Notes: generated by a model not told the origin, from the letters alone. Positions 22,560-36,355 are shown, counted from the stretch's first letter. The stretch: 64,000 nt of DNA from Apricaphanius iberus (GCA_028564705.1 JAPXFQ010000483.1:3378501-3442500), one strand, 5' to 3'. Program-made: numbers and translations.

Positions 22560-24525
22560 AAATATCAGCTGGATGAGAATATCGGCAGCTCAATGAATTC
22601 CTATTGCTTCAGAAAGATTTGAGCAACACAATAAGTCTGCTGGGACTAAAGTTCCAGGGTTCCCGTTCTTCAGACATTGGCTTACAGAGCAACACAGCCT
22701 ACCGTATTTAAGTTTAGCCTTTAAAGTGAGAAACAACTAATTAAGAACATATTAAAATCATTTAGGATGTTTTGTGTCTATTTTATGGAAGGATAAATTG
22801 AATTCTTGTCCAAATGATCGTGATGCTGCCAAAATAAAAAGGATCGTTTTTCAGAACTAAAGCAACAAACGAAAAATGTTTTTAAATATTGTTCCTATTT
22901 TTTATTGATAATAAATCAGATGACGTTTTAGAGCGTTATCAGATAAGCTGGGTTGTAGAGGCCAGGGTTGCCATTCAGACTTCACTCCGTTATACACTAG
23001 CAGCTTTTTTTCCTGTCATAATGGAACGTAGATTAAATATTACGAAAAATGTATTTAAAAAACATATTTGCTTTGCCCAAAAAAATGTGATAATACAAAC
23101 ATGAAACCTTTCATTGTGAATAATAAGGAATTAATTTTCCACTGAGGGTCTGTATTAAAAGTCCAGCACTTATAATAACCTTTTGTCTTATTAACTATTA
23201 ATGCTGGTATTGCCTCATATAAATGCGGTAATGTTCTGCTTATTTCTTCCATGCATTAATAGGTCCTTCTACTTCAGCGTGAAAGCACACTGTTCTACTC
23301 CTAAACTATCTGAAACAGAGACGTTTCTGAAAAAAATCATTGCTAATTTTAAGGATATGCTGATGCTGATTTATGGCCACTTTTGGGGGTGGCGCATCAT
23401 GCATCATTGTGAGAACAGCAAAAAGATTTGCAGCTATATAGAACCAATAAGCCAATGCCAGTAGAACCTCCTAACTAATAAAGATGACTGGAGAGAAAAC
23501 AGCATCTAAATAAAAGAGCTCATTCATTGCTGTGTGAAAACCACTTTAGAGATATTCCCATTAGTTTGCTTCATGCGTTGCTGTTCAATGTTTAGAAAAT
23601 GACCTCAGTGAATATTCTGTAATTGAAGTCATGTAGCCAGCCTCATGCTGGACTGTAGCTGGCTTGGACAAGGCTTTGTGATTACTTGGTTTTGGATCCC
23701 AACAGATTTTGATCTACTTTTGACCATCATCTGTCTGAATCTTCCTCTTCATTTGAGTTAGGCTACTGGGTCAAATTGGTGTAATAGTATTCAAACCAGA
23801 GGAATAATAATGATGATAAACGTTTCCCTTTTTGGCTTCCAGAAGCTACTCTTGGCTGGTCCAAATGCTCGTGACGGTGTGTTATCCTGAGCCTGGCCTT
23901 ACGGAAAGTTGCTTCTTGTTAAGACAAAGTCATTCCACTCCTCCAGCATCCCATAGCAGCCTCCTTGCTCAGCATGGTGGACTGCAGTAACATAAAGATT
24001 CAATGTAATCTTATTTCTACAACTTTAGATTAGTCATTTCTGTTTTATGATCAGCTGAGGAATAACTGTAATACAGTTGGACTGAAATGGACTGTGTGTA
24101 ACAGGATTTGAATCTTAATTGAATATTATAATCTCTGCCTTTAAATGCCTTTATGTTTATGTAAACCTATGCTTTGACTTGCCTACTACTTTGCTGCCGG
24201 TCCACCTGAGTTTCCCCCACTGAGGAACAATAAATGTTATTTCTTTTTTATTGTAAAAAGTATCTGTTGGTTTGAAATATGATAAATTCTCCTGGATGTA
24301 ACACTGTGGACTGGATCTGGATGTTTTTTGTTAACAAGCCTGCTCTGGTTTATGAAGCCACTCAGCAGAACTGAAATGATCTGTGAGGGCTCACAATAAT
24401 CAAACATTACACCATACGCTCACATGTAACATTAGGACACAGCATAGCTTTCTGCTCTGATGTTACACACCATTCTGTGAATGTTTGGTTTTATGAGTCC
24501 AGAGGCCTGAAAAACAGTAGATTAG
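22560..24525. other. hhex upstream intergenic sequence
   Basis: AT-rich with no gene or clear transposon. Open frames (22,889-23,104 and 23,201-23,464, plus strand) are without recognisable domains. Confidence 0.4.
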
Positions 24526-24529
24526 ATAG

Positions 24530-24660
24530 TTAGATAGATAACTTTTAAACTGATTAGAATGTATGCATGATTGAATTAAAATGGCTTGTAAAGTGCCCGG
24601 CGATGACCTGTTGTGAACTGGCACTATATGAAGAAACTAAATTAGATTAATTACATATTT
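24530..24660 (+). repeat. L2 3' tail fragment
   Basis: Ends in cgatgacctgttgtgaactggcactatatgaag-like sequence, the usual L2 tail terminus in plus orientation. Confidence 0.5.
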
Positions 24661-24829
24661 TCATAGCTGTGATCATTGTAAAAAAAAATCTGAATATGTA
24701 CACAATGTAACTCGAAGTGAGTCAAACTTCTGTGAAATCAAACTGTCTACTTAGGAAAACATCACTGATTGCTAATCAATTTTACATATTGTTATGCTAA
24801 TGGTATGGACAAAGGTGTAAATTAGAGAA

Positions 24830-26165
24830 AATTATCCAGACCCCCCTAATAAAGGAGTGGTGTTGCAGGTGGTGACCACAGACCACTTCTCAGTTCCTCT
24901 CTGTCTGAGGTTTTGGTCACTTCTAAATGCTTCCGGTGCTTTGACTCTAGTGGTAACATGAGACGGAGTCTACAACCCACACGAGAGGCTCAGGTAGCGC
25001 AGCTCATCCAGGATGGAACATCAATGTGAGATGAACGGTGGCTACCAGGAGACAGACCAGAACATCAGGAGACGTGGAGGAGGCCGTAGGAGGGCAACAA
25101 CCCAGCAGCAGGACCCCTACCTCCACCTCTGTGCCAGGAGGAGCAGTAGTAGAGCCCTGCAGAATCACCTCCAGCAGGCCCCCAATGTTAATGTGTTTTC
25201 TCAAACAATCAGACACAGACTCCATGAGGCTATATGAGGACCAGACGTCCACAGGAAAGGGGGGGGGGGGGGGGTTGTGTTTACAGCCCAACACCCTGCA
25301 GGACAGGACGTTTGGCATGTAACGGAGAAAACCAAGATCGGTCAATTTTTGACTGGTGCTCTGAGCTCAGCAAAGATGGAAGCAGGTTAACACTGAGCAC
25401 ATGTGACAGACGTGACAGAGTCTGGAGATGCTGTGGAGAACATTCTGCTGCCTGCAACATCCTCCAGTATGACCAGTTTGGCAGTGGGTCAGTAATGGTG
25501 TGAGTGGCATTTCTTTGGGGGGCCACACAGTCCTCCATGAGCTGCCATTAGGTACAGAGATGAGATCCTCAGACCCCCAGTGAGACCAAATGCTGGTGCA
25601 GTTGGCTTTAGGTTCCTCCCAATGCTGGACAATGCTGGACGTCATGTGGCTGGAGTGACTCAGCAGTTCCTAACAGATGGAGGCACTGATGCTATGGACT
25701 GGCTTCGCCCATTCCCCACACCTGAATTCATCTGACAACATCTGGGTCATCATGTCTCGCTCCGTCCACCTACTCCACGTTGCACCACAGCCTGTCCAGG
25801 AGTTGGTGGATGCTTTAGTCCATGTCTGGGAGGAGATTCCATCAGGACATCGTCCTCCACCTCATCAGGTGCATACCCAGGAGTTGTAGGGTGGGCCTAC
25901 AGGCGGGTGGAGGCCACACCCACTACTGATCCTCATTCGGACTTTTTTTAAAGACATTACATGAGCGTTGGATCAGCCTGCAGTGTTTCTCCACTTTAAT
26001 TTAATGACCCATTGATTCCAAATCCAGATCTTCATGGATAGATAAATCTACTTTACATACTCAACTATGAAAAGTATTTATTGAGAATATCTCATTTATT
26101 CAAATCTAGGACGTGTTATTTTAGTGTTCTCTTTATATTGATTCTAGCAGTATATATCTCAAACT
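24830..26165 (+). mobile_element. degraded Tc1-like DNA transposon
   Basis: Approximate limits. Transposase remnants lie in several frames: 25,038-25,237 (a GRRR-type linker followed by the second helix-turn-helix), 25,352-25,506 (SRLTLSTCDRRDRVWR and GSGSVMV) and 25,677-25,889. The last holds the equivalent of the DLNP...LW block and the ending VQELVDALVHVWEEIP. The right end resembles a Tc1 terminus (gttctctttatattgattctagcag). Several frameshifts and a substituted catalytic region make it inactive. Confidence 0.65.
25008..25889 (+). pseudogene. Tc1 transposase, broken
   Basis: Members of this family cut and paste their element through a DDE catalytic triad. Here the N-terminal DNA-binding half and the catalytic half lie in different frames. 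The expected WSDES block is altered (FDWCSELSKDG at about 25,340-25,375), and the segment around 25,510-25,680 needs at least one frame change. A 16-bp G run at 25,259-25,274 also interrupts the reading frame. Confidence 0.6.
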
Positions 26166-26975
26166 ATCTGAGGTGTAACTGACAACTATCATAATAAGCT
26201 GCTCTGAAATCCGGCTAGTCTGTGACCTCATTAGAATGGTGGCAGCAGCGGCCTCCGTCTGTCAGTGGATCACCAGTTTCCTGACTGACTGACCGACAGC
26301 AGCTCAGACGGTGGAAATCATAGTGGACTTCCTGAACCTACACCCCATCCCCAGACACACACACTGTCTCCCCTCACTATCCTCAACAATACTGTGTCTG
26401 CTGTGTATTACTGCTGTCTCTGGACCTGAGCAGCTCCTCTAACATGGACACGGAAGGAGTATCAACAGAGACTATCTGCCAACTCACTGTGTGCTTTGAC
26501 TCATCCACAGAATAGGACAAGTCCAAACTATCATGTAGGATCAGGTCTGCAGAGAGAACCATCAGTACGTGTCCTGTCCTCCATCCAGGTCTAAAATGTC
26601 TGCAGACCCCACACGTCCTGGACACAAATGCTTGAGACTTCCACCTTCAGGTTGGCGCTACAGAGATAGTTTCCTCCCCTAAACTGTCTTCTGTGAACAC
26701 TTAAGAATCAGCGTGCCCTGACTGCTACCATGCAGAATTAAACTGATTTAACATTCTTATGTATATTCATGTAATTTTATTTCTCAACAATTCCTATATA
26801 TTCATACTTAGAATGCTTTAATTTAGAGCAAAGTGGAACCAGAGTCAAAATTCTTCTCTGCACACAAACTTGGGGAATAAATCTGATTTTAATCTGCAAG
26901 GGAGAAACTCTAAAGGAAAGATACGGATCGAGAAGAAAATACTTTTCTTGTAAATTAGATTACAGTCACACTTTC
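26166..26975. other. unassigned sequence
   Basis: No recognisable gene. A few short open frames on the minus strand (26,383-26,625) have no family resemblance. Confidence 0.35.
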
Positions 26976-26979
26976 TGAT

Positions 26980-27730
26980 AACAGCTGTAACAGCGCCCTC
27001 TGCAGTAACAAAGTGTTGCAGAGAGACTTCTGATTAAAATTAAGAAGAGGGATCACATTTCTCCTATTTGAGCTTCTGTTCTCTGGCTCCCTGTTGAATC
27101 CAGAATAGAAATTAAAAGTGTACTTTTCACATAAAATGGTCATAATAATCCAGCTCCATCACATATTATATTATTCCATATGTTCCTAACAGAGCACTTT
27201 GTTCTCAGAATGCAGGTTTACTGGTAGTTCCTAGGATTTCTAAAAGTAGAATAGGAAGCAGATCTTTTATCAGGCTCCTCTCCTGTGGAACCAGCTCCGA
27301 GGTTTAGTTCATGAGGCAGATTCTCTGTCTACTTTAGACTGGCGCTGTTGGAGGACAGAACATAATGATGAACACTTATTTGTGCTCAGCTACATTCTTT
27401 TACTTCTCCCTAATTGTGCATTATACGTTTTTATTTCAGCTTTTAACGTCATGTTCCCTCTGTTTTTTCATCTTCATAGAACTGCACCTGGCTTAGCTCT
27501 GGTAAGGTGGGTGGTTGGTTAGTATAGTGGGTAGTGGTTATATAACCCAAACCGTAAGCTACTACTCCTATCAACTCTTTTCACTTTAACATAGAACATG
27601 CTCCTAGAAACAGTTCCTGGGTTGTTCTTTTTTTTCTGTGTCTCTGCTTTGTCTTCACAAACCCTCAGGTTCAGGTTCTAGTTCTACTGCAGGTTTCTTC
27701 CTGTTAAAGGGGAATTTCTTTTTTTCAACC
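26980..27730 (+). mobile_element. 5'-truncated L2 copy
   Basis: Plus-strand remnants of the RT C-terminal region can be followed through stops: a block before gatcacatttctcc corresponding to DHISPVL, a tail block around 27,150-27,340 (acagagcactttgttctcagaatgcagg) and then the tail word aacct...gttaaaggggaattt at 27,660-27,730. It ends about 105 bp before the large minisatellite. Confidence 0.6.
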
Positions 27731-27834
27731 TGGAAGTTATTTTTAGCAAATATTACATTAATTCATTCACCCAGAAAACTCTGGAGCCACTTGGAGTCCT
27801 TTGGGAGAAGTTAATATCCAGTCGCGTCAGCGCA

Positions 27835-30800
27835 GTGGACCAACACCAGTAGATGACCTTGGACTTAATAAAGACCAGTGGGCCAACACCAGTAGATGAC
27901 ATGGACTTAATAAAGCCCAGTGGGCCAACACCAGTAGATGACATGGACTTAATAAAGCCCAGTAGACCAACACCAGTAGATGACATGGACTTAATAAAGC
28001 CCAGTGGACCAACACCAGTAGATGACATGGACTTAATAAAGCCCAGTGGACCAACACCAGTAGATGACATGGACTTAATGAAGCCCATGACTAACACCAG
28101 TAGATGACCTTGGACTTAATAAAGCCAGTGGACTAACACCAGTAGATGACATGGACTTAATGAAGCCAAGTCAGTGGACTAACACCAGTAGATGACATGG
28201 ACTTAATAAAGCCCATGGACCAACACCAGTAGATGACAGGACTAATAAAGACCAGTGGCCAACACCAGTAGATGACATGGACTTAATAAAGCCCAGTAGA
28301 CCAACACCAGTAGATGACATGGACTTAATAAAGCCCAGTGGACCAACACCAGTAGATGACATGGACTTAATAAAGCCCAGTGGACCAACACCAGTAGATG
28401 ACATGGACTTAATGAAGCCCAGTGGACTAACACCAGTAGATGACCTTGGACTTAATAAAGCCCAGTGGACTAACACCAGTAGATGACATGGACTTAATGA
28501 AGCCAAGTGGACTAACACCAGTAGATGACATGGACTTAATAAAGCCCAGTGGACCAACACCAGTAGATGACATGGACTTAATGAAGCCCAGTGGACTAAC
28601 ACCAGTAGATGACCTTGGACTTAATAAAGCCCAGTGGACCAACACCAGTAGATGACTCTGGACTTCATAAAGACCAGTGGACCAACACCAGTAGATGACC
28701 TTGGACTTAATAAAGCCCAGTGGACTAACACCAGTAGATGACCTTGGACTTAATAAAGCCCAGTGGACTAACACCAGTAGATGACATGGACTTAATAAAG
28801 CCCAGTGGACCAACACCAGTAGATGACATGGACTTAATGAAGCCCAGTGGACTAACACCAGTAGATGACCTTGGACTTAATAAAGCCCAGTGGACCAACA
28901 CCAGTAGATGAATGACTTAATAAAGCCACCAACACCAGTAGATACTGGACTTAATAAAGCCCAGTGGACCAACACCAGTAGATGACTATGGACTTAATAA
29001 AGCCCAGTGGACCAACACCAGTAGATGACTGGACTTAATAAAGCCCAGTGGACCAACACCAGTAGATGACATGGACTTAATAACAATAAAGCCCAGTGGA
29101 CCAACACCAGTAGATGACTCTGGACTTAATAAAGCCCAGTGGACCAACACCAGTAGATGACATGGACTTAATAAAGCCCAGTGGACCAACACCAGTAGAT
29201 GACATGGACTTAATAAAGCCCAGTGGACCAACACCAGTAGATGACCTACCAAACCAAAAAAAAAACCAACAACAAAACAAAAAACCACAAAAACAACAAC
29301 ACCATAGATGACGGACTTATAACCCAGTGACCAACACCAGTAGATGACTGGACTTAATAAACCCATCAACACCAGTAGATGATGGACTATAAACCAGTGA
29401 CCAACACCAGTAGATGATGGACTTAATAAACCAGTGCAACACCAGTAGATTGACTTAAAAACCAGTGACCAACACCAGTAGATGTGGACTTAATAAAGCC
29501 CAGTGGACCAACACCAGTAGATGACTGGACTTAATAAAGCCCAGTGGACCAACACCAGTAGATGACATGGACTTAATAAACCCAGTGGACCAACACCAGT
29601 AGATGAATACTTAATAAACCCAGTGGACCAACCCAGAGATGATGACTTAATAAACCAGTGGCCAACACCATGAATGGACTTAATAAACCCAGTGGACCAA
29701 CACCAGTAGATGACTGGACTTAATAAAGCCCAGTGGACCAACACCAGTAGATGACTGGACTTAATAAAACCCAGTGGACCAACACCAGTAGATGACTGGA
29801 CTTAATAAAGCCCAGTGGACCAACACCAGTAGATGAATGGACTTAATAAAGCCCAGTGGACCAACACCAGTAGATGATGGACTTAATAAACCCATGGACA
29901 ACACCAGTAGATACATGGACTTAATAAAGCCCAGTGGACCAACACCAGTAGATGACATGGACTTAATAAAGCCCAGTGGACCAACACCAGTAGATGACTG
30001 GACTTAATAAAGCCCAGTGGACCAACACCAGTAGATGACATGGACTTAATAAAGACCAGTGGACCAACACCAGTAGATGACTGGACTTAATAAAGACCAG
30101 TGGACCAACACCAGTAGATGATGGACTTAAAAAGCCCAGTGGACCAACACCAGTAGATGGGACTTAATAAAGCCCAGTGGACCAACACCAGTAGATGACA
30201 TGGACTTAATAAAGACCAGTGGACCAACACCAGTAGATGACTCTGGACTTAATAAAGACCAGTGGACCAACACCAGTAGATGACCTTGGACTTAATAAAG
30301 CCCAGTGGACTAACACCAGTAGATGACATGGACTTAATAAAGCCCAGTGGACCAACACCAGTAGATGACTCTGGACTTAATAAAGCCCAGTGGACCAACA
30401 CCAGTAGATGACATGGACTTAATAAAGACCAGTGGACCAACACCAGTAGATGACATGGACTTAATAAAGACCAGTGGACCAACACCAGTAGATGACCTTG
30501 GACTTAATAAAGACCAGTGGACTAACACCAGTAGATGACAGGACTTAATAAAGACCAGTGGACCAACACCAGTAGATGACATGGACTTAATAAAGACAGT
30601 GGACCAACACCAGTAGATGACATGGACTTAATAAAGACCAGTGGACCAACCAGAGAACTGGACTTAATAAAGCCCAGTGGACCAACACCAGTAATGACTT
30701 GACTTAATAAAACCAGTGGACCAACACCAGTAGATGACATGGACTTAATAAAGCCCAGTGGACCAACACCAGTAGATGACATGGACTTAATAAAGCCCAG

Positions 30801-33800
30801 TGGACCAACACCAGTAGATGACATGGACTTAATAAAGCCCAGTGGACCAACACCAGTAGATGACATGGACTTAATGAAGCCCAGTGGACCAACACCAGTA
30901 GATGACTCTGGACTTCATAAAGACCAGTGGACCAACACCAGTAGATGACATGGACTTAATAAAGCCCAGTGGACTAACACCAGTAGATGACATGGACTTA
31001 ATGAAGCCCAGTGGACCAACACCAGTAGATGACTCTGGACTTCATAAAGACCAGTGGACCAACACCAGTAGATGACCTTGGACTTAATAAAGCCCAGTGG
31101 ACCAACACCAGTAGATGACATGGACTTAATAAAGACCAGTGGACCAACACCAGTAGATGACTCTGGACTTAATAAAGACCAGTGACACAGACTGGACTTA
31201 ATAAAGCCCAGTGGACTAACACCAGTAGATGACATGGACTTAATGAAGCCCAGTGGACCAACACCAGTAGATGACCTTGGACTTAATAAAGCCCAGTGGA
31301 CCAACACCAGTAGATGACATGGACTTAATAAAGACCAGTGGACCAACACCAGTAGATGACTCTGGACTTAATAAAGACCAGTGGACCAACACCAGTAGAT
31401 GACCTTGGACTTAATAAAGACCAGTGGACTAACACCAGTAGATGACATGGACTTAATAAAGACCAGTGGACCAACACCAGTAGATGACTCTGGACTTCAT
31501 AAAGCCCAGTGGACCAACACTAGTAGATGACATGGACTTAATAAAGACCAGTGGGCCAGCACGTGTAGATGACATGGACTTAATAAAGACCAGTGGACCA
31601 ACACCAGTAGATGACCTTGGACTTAATAAAGACCAGTGGACTAACACCAGTAGATGACATGGACTTAATAAAGACCAGAGGACCAACACCAGTAGATGAC
31701 ATGGACTTAATAAAGACCAGTGGACCAACACCAGTAGATGACATGGACTTAATAAAGACCAGTGGACCAACACCAGTAGATGACATGGACTTAATAAAGG
31801 CCAGTGGACCAACACCAGTAGATGACATGGACTTAATAAAGACCAGTGGACCAACACCAGTAGATGACTCTGGACTTAATAAAGACCAGTGGACCAACAC
31901 CAGTAGATGACTCTGGACTTCATAAAGCCCAGTGGACCAAAACCAGTAGATGACTCTGGACTTAATAAAATCCAGTGGACCAACACCAGTAGATGACTCT
32001 GGACTTCATAAAGCCCAGTGGACCAACACCAGTAGATGACTCTGGACTTCATAAAGCCCAGTGCCAAGATGGACCAACACCATAATAATGGACTTAATAA
32101 AGACCATGGACCAACACCAGTAGATGACTGGACTTAATAAAGCCCAGTGGACCAACACCAGTAGATGACTGGACTTAATAAAGCCCATGGACCAACACCA
32201 GTAGATGACTGGACTTAATAAAGCCCAGTGGACCAACACCAGTAGATGACTGGACTTAATAAAGCCCAGTGGACCAACACCAGTAGATGACTGGACTTAA
32301 TAAAGCCCAGTGGACCAACACCAGTAGATGACTGGACTTAATGAAGCCCAGTGGACCAACACCAGTAGATGACATGGACTTAATAAAGCCCAGTGGACCA
32401 ACACCAGTAGATGACATGGACTTAATAAAGACCAGTGGACCAACACCAGTAGATGACATGGACTTAATAAAGCCCAGTGGACCAACACCAGTAGATGACT
32501 CTGGACTTAATGAAGCCCAGTGGACCAACACCAGTAGATGACTCTGGACTTAATAAAGCCCAGTGGACCAACACCAGTAGATGACTCTGGACTTAATAAA
32601 GCCCAGTGGACCAACACCAGTAGATGACCTGGACTTAATAAAGCCCAGTGGACCAACACCAGTAGATGACATGGACTTAATAAAGCCCAGTGGACCAACA
32701 CCAGTAGATGACTATGGACTTAATAAAGCCCAGTGGACCAACACCAGTAGATGACTCTGGACTTAATAAAGCCCAGTGGACCAACACCAGTAGATGACTC
32801 TGGACTTAATAAAGCCCTACTAAAAGCCGTGGACCAACACCAGTAGATGACATGGCTTAATAAGACCAGTGGACCAACACCAGTAGATGACATGGACTTA
32901 ATAAAGGCCAGTGGACCAACACCAGTAGATGACATGGACTTAATGAAGCCCAGTGGACCAACACCAGTAGATGACTCTGGACTTAATAAAGCCCAGTGGA
33001 CCAACACCAGTAGATGACTCTGGACTTAATAAAGCCCAGTGGACCAACACCAGTAGATGACTCTGGACTTAATAAAGCCCAGTGGACCAACACCAGTAGA
33101 TGACTCTGGACTTAATAAAGCCCAGTGGACCAACACCAGTAGATGACTCTGGACTTAATAAAGCCCAGTGGACCAACACCAGTAGATGACTCTGGACTTA
33201 ATAAAGCCCAGTGGACCAACACCAGTAGATGACTCTGGACTTAATAAAGCCCAGTGGACCAACACCAGTAGATGACTCTGGACTTAATAAAGCCCAGTGG
33301 ACCAACACCAGTAGATGACTCTGGACTTAATAAAGCCCAGTGGACCAACACCAGTAGATGACACTGGACTTAATAAAGCCCAGTGGACCAACACCAGTAG
33401 ATGACATGGACTTAATAAAGACCAGTGGACCAACACCAGTAGATGACATGGACTTAATAAAGACCAGTGGACCAACACCAGTAGATGACTCTGGACTTAA
33501 TAAAGCCCAGTGGACCAACACCAGTAGATGACTCTGGACTTAATAAAGCCCAGTGGACCAACACCAGTAGATGACTCTGGACTTAATAAAGCCCAGTGGA
33601 CCAACACCAGTAGATGACTCTGGACTTAATAAAGCCCAGTGGACCAACACCAGTAGATGACTCTGGACTTAATAAAGCCCAGTGGACCAACACCAGTAGA
33701 TGACTCTGGACTTAATAAAGCCCAGTGGACCAACACCAGTAGATGACTCTGGACTTCATAAAGCCCAGTGGACCAACACCAGTAGATGACTCTGGACTTA

Positions 33801-34680
33801 ATAAAACCAGTGGACCAACACCAGTAGATGACTCTGGACTTAATAAAGCCCAGTGGACCAACACCAGTAGATGACTCTGGACTTAATAAAGCCCAGTGGA
33901 CCAACACCAGTAGATGACTCTGGACTTAATAAAATCCAGTGGACCAACACCAGTAGATGACATGGACTTAATAAAGACCAGTGGACCAACACCAGTAGAT
34001 GACTTGGACTTAATAAAGACCAGTGGACCAACACCAGTAGATGACATGGACTTAATAAAGACCAGTGGACCAACACCAGTAGATTACTCTGGACTTAATG
34101 AAGCCCAGTGGACCAACACCAGTAGATGACTCTGGACTTCATAAAGCCCAGTGGACCAACGCCAGTAGATGACTCTGGACTTAATAAAACCCAGTGGACC
34201 AACACCAGTAGATGACTCTGGACTTAATAAAATCCAGTGGACCAACACCAGTAGATGACTCTGGACTTCATAAAGCCCAGTGGACCAACACCAGTAGATG
34301 ACTCTGGACTTCATAAAGCCCAGTGGACCAACACCAGTAGATGACTTGGACTTAATAAAACCCAGTGGACCAACACCAGTAGATGACTCTGGACTTAATA
34401 AAACCCAGTGGACCAACACCAGTAGATGACTCTGGACTTAATAAAGCCCAGTGGACCAACACCAGTAGATGACTCTGGACTTCATAAAGCCCAGTGGACC
34501 AACACCAGTAGATGACTCTGGACTTCATAAAGCCCAGTGGACCAACACCAGTAGATGACTCTGGACTTAATAAAACCCTGTGGATCAACACCAGTAGATG
34601 ACTCTGGACTTAATAAAACCCAGTGGACCAACACCAGTAGATGACCTTGGACTTAATGAATCCCAGTGGACTCTTGGACC
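27835..34680. repeat. 6.8-kb minisatellite, 41-43 bp unit
   Basis: A continuous head-to-tail array of roughly 160 units. The consensus contains gtggaccaacaccagtagat, then gac plus a variable word (atgg, cttgg or tctgg), then acttaataaagcccа-type sequence ending in cagt. Units with catgg are 42 bp, those with ctctgg or ccttgg 43 bp and those with ctgg 41 bp. Variants cluster: catgg/ccttgg dominate at 27.8-28.9 kb and ctctgg at 33.0-34.6 kb. Units between about 28.9 and 30.2 kb carry many small deletions. Most units contain AATAAA on the plus strand. Runs of 42-bp units translate as MDLIKPSGPTPVDD repeats, but 41- and 43-bp units break every frame, so this is not a protein gene. Confidence 0.95.
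29232..29310. repeat. A/C-rich interruption in the minisatellite
   Basis: About 75 bp of aaccaaaaaaa/caacaacaaaac-type sequence replaces repeat units; damaged units follow to about 29.48 kb. It may be a real insertion or a sequencing or assembly defect. Confidence 0.6.
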
Positions 34681-34689
34681 TTGGTTTCC

Positions 34690-35108
34690 ACATGAGACGC
34701 AGCAGGCAGCAGACTTCGGCATGGGTGGGATTCCTATTGAACCAGACTGAGAGACCAGCATTTAAAAACTATTTTTAGCTCTTTTGGATTATCTTATTAG
34801 ATATTTTCTGAGATTTATTAAAGTTTCCAAATATCTAGGTACTTAGCTTCTTAACTCATTTTTTACTTTGCAAGCTAAATATTTAGTTTCAAACTAAATA
34901 TTACGAAAGAAGCTAAATACCCAAATATTTGGTTTGCTAACTAAATATTTATATTCTTAAATATTTACCTTGTCAGCTTAATGTTTAATTTGGAAGGTAA
35001 ATATCTTGTTCTATCTTAATTTGGATTTTGTAAATTTAGTATTCAAACTAAAAATGTAAGTTTTTAACCCTTCATTTAAAACTGTGATAGGTACAAACAT
35101 ATGACCTG
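34690..35108. repeat. AT-rich palindromic repeat cluster
   Basis: From about 34,800 to 35,060 the words ctaaatatttagttt, aactaaatatt and taaatatttg recur in both orientations at irregular spacing. A similar cluster lies at 60.30-60.48 kb. No coding potential. Confidence 0.5.
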
Positions 35109-35116
35109 GACATATG

Positions 35117-36355
35117 CATAGGCGTCATTTTAACCGGGGACGCCGGGGACATGTCCCCAGCAAAATTTGTGATTGGCAGCTGTGTCCCCCCTACTTTCAA
35201 AAAATGAAATCTAATGAAACAAAACGCAATAAAAATGTGGATGTTTGGCACCTGAAAACCTTATGCTACTTATGCTTATGGTGCACTCTTACATCACATG
35301 TGACTCTAGGGGGCGCTGATTCCTACTGAACAAACGTGCTGCTACTTTGTAATGCCATTAAAATCTGATTTTTAGGTTAACATTGTCTTTCAGTCACTTT
35401 TGCACCTAAAACCTGAATTGAGACTTATTTACACACTTTCACCCCAAATTTTTTTTTCCTCTAATACTTTTGAGTTATGGAGGGGTCATTTAACATGAGG
35501 CCATTTGCTGTCGGGACCTTGTAGGAATTAAACAGCGCCACTCAGTGACAGGTGAAGTCTCCTAAAAACATAATGAAAACCCAGACATTTTATCAATCTA
35601 TTAAATTCTCCCAGATCCCCATGGAAGCCATGAGAAGCAAACATGTCTCAGGAAGAGGTTTGTTCACCTGGCATAGCTGTCTGGTTTGTAACCGTTATTG
35701 CTGCTAGCTAACTGTTAGCAGCCGAGAAGAGAAAAAGTCATTGTCCTGTTTTATCTACGTCAGTTTAAAAAATAACACTGGATATCTTTATTTTTTTTAA
35801 GGGCTGCACTTACAGCACATTTTTTCTTGCCGAAAAACCATCGGATATCGGTTGCGTTTTTTCTTTTCGACATGGTGGGACACCAGCTTCAGCTTAACTT
35901 TTTTTTTTAATCAATGAATCCGGTAGTTCACGGACAGCTTAGCTGTGGGAGTGTGGAGTTGACCAGAGAGTGGAGCCTGATATAAGCGGTAACATATAAA
36001 TATTTCTCTGACAATCTGATCGCATATTTGACTATATCCACCACAAATAATACAACAAGCATCTTTTGTGTTGGGTTTGCTATCATATGGTTATTAATGA
36101 TTCTTCCTAGTATACAGCCTAATGGTGGGTTTTAATGTCAGTAAAAGAAAATCATCTGACTTTCAGCTTTATTGAATAATTGAATGATTTTTAAGTCAAT
36201 ACACTATGGTACATACTGTAGTGAAACGTCAAACTGAAGAATACTCAAATATGCATAGCATAGGCTATTTAAAAATTGTCCCCGGCAATATTTAAACTGC
36301 ACTCAAGTGTAATTATTTTGTCCCCCCCAATTCTAAAAACAAACTGACGCCAATG
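35117..36355. mobile_element. hAT-like non-autonomous element with 8-bp TSD
   Basis: A 1,239-bp element. The left end is cataggcgtcattt and the reverse complement of the right end is cattggcgtcagtt. The flanks are perfect 8-bp repeats, gacatatg, at 35,109-35,116 and 36,356-36,363. An 8-bp duplication with CA-starting ends is diagnostic of the hAT superfamily. Subterminal ggggacatgtcccc-like sequence is present on the left. No transposase frame is intact. Confidence 0.75.

Noticed and set aside
27753..34591. Many frames with MDLIKPSGPTPVDD, LLSPCHLLVLVHWA or FIKSMSSTGVGPLG repeats
   Set aside because: Artefacts of the minisatellite; the mix of 41-, 42- and 43-bp units breaks each frame and there is no splice or start context.
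27835..34680. CRISPR-like array
   Set aside because: The units are contiguous without unique spacers, and the genome is vertebrate.
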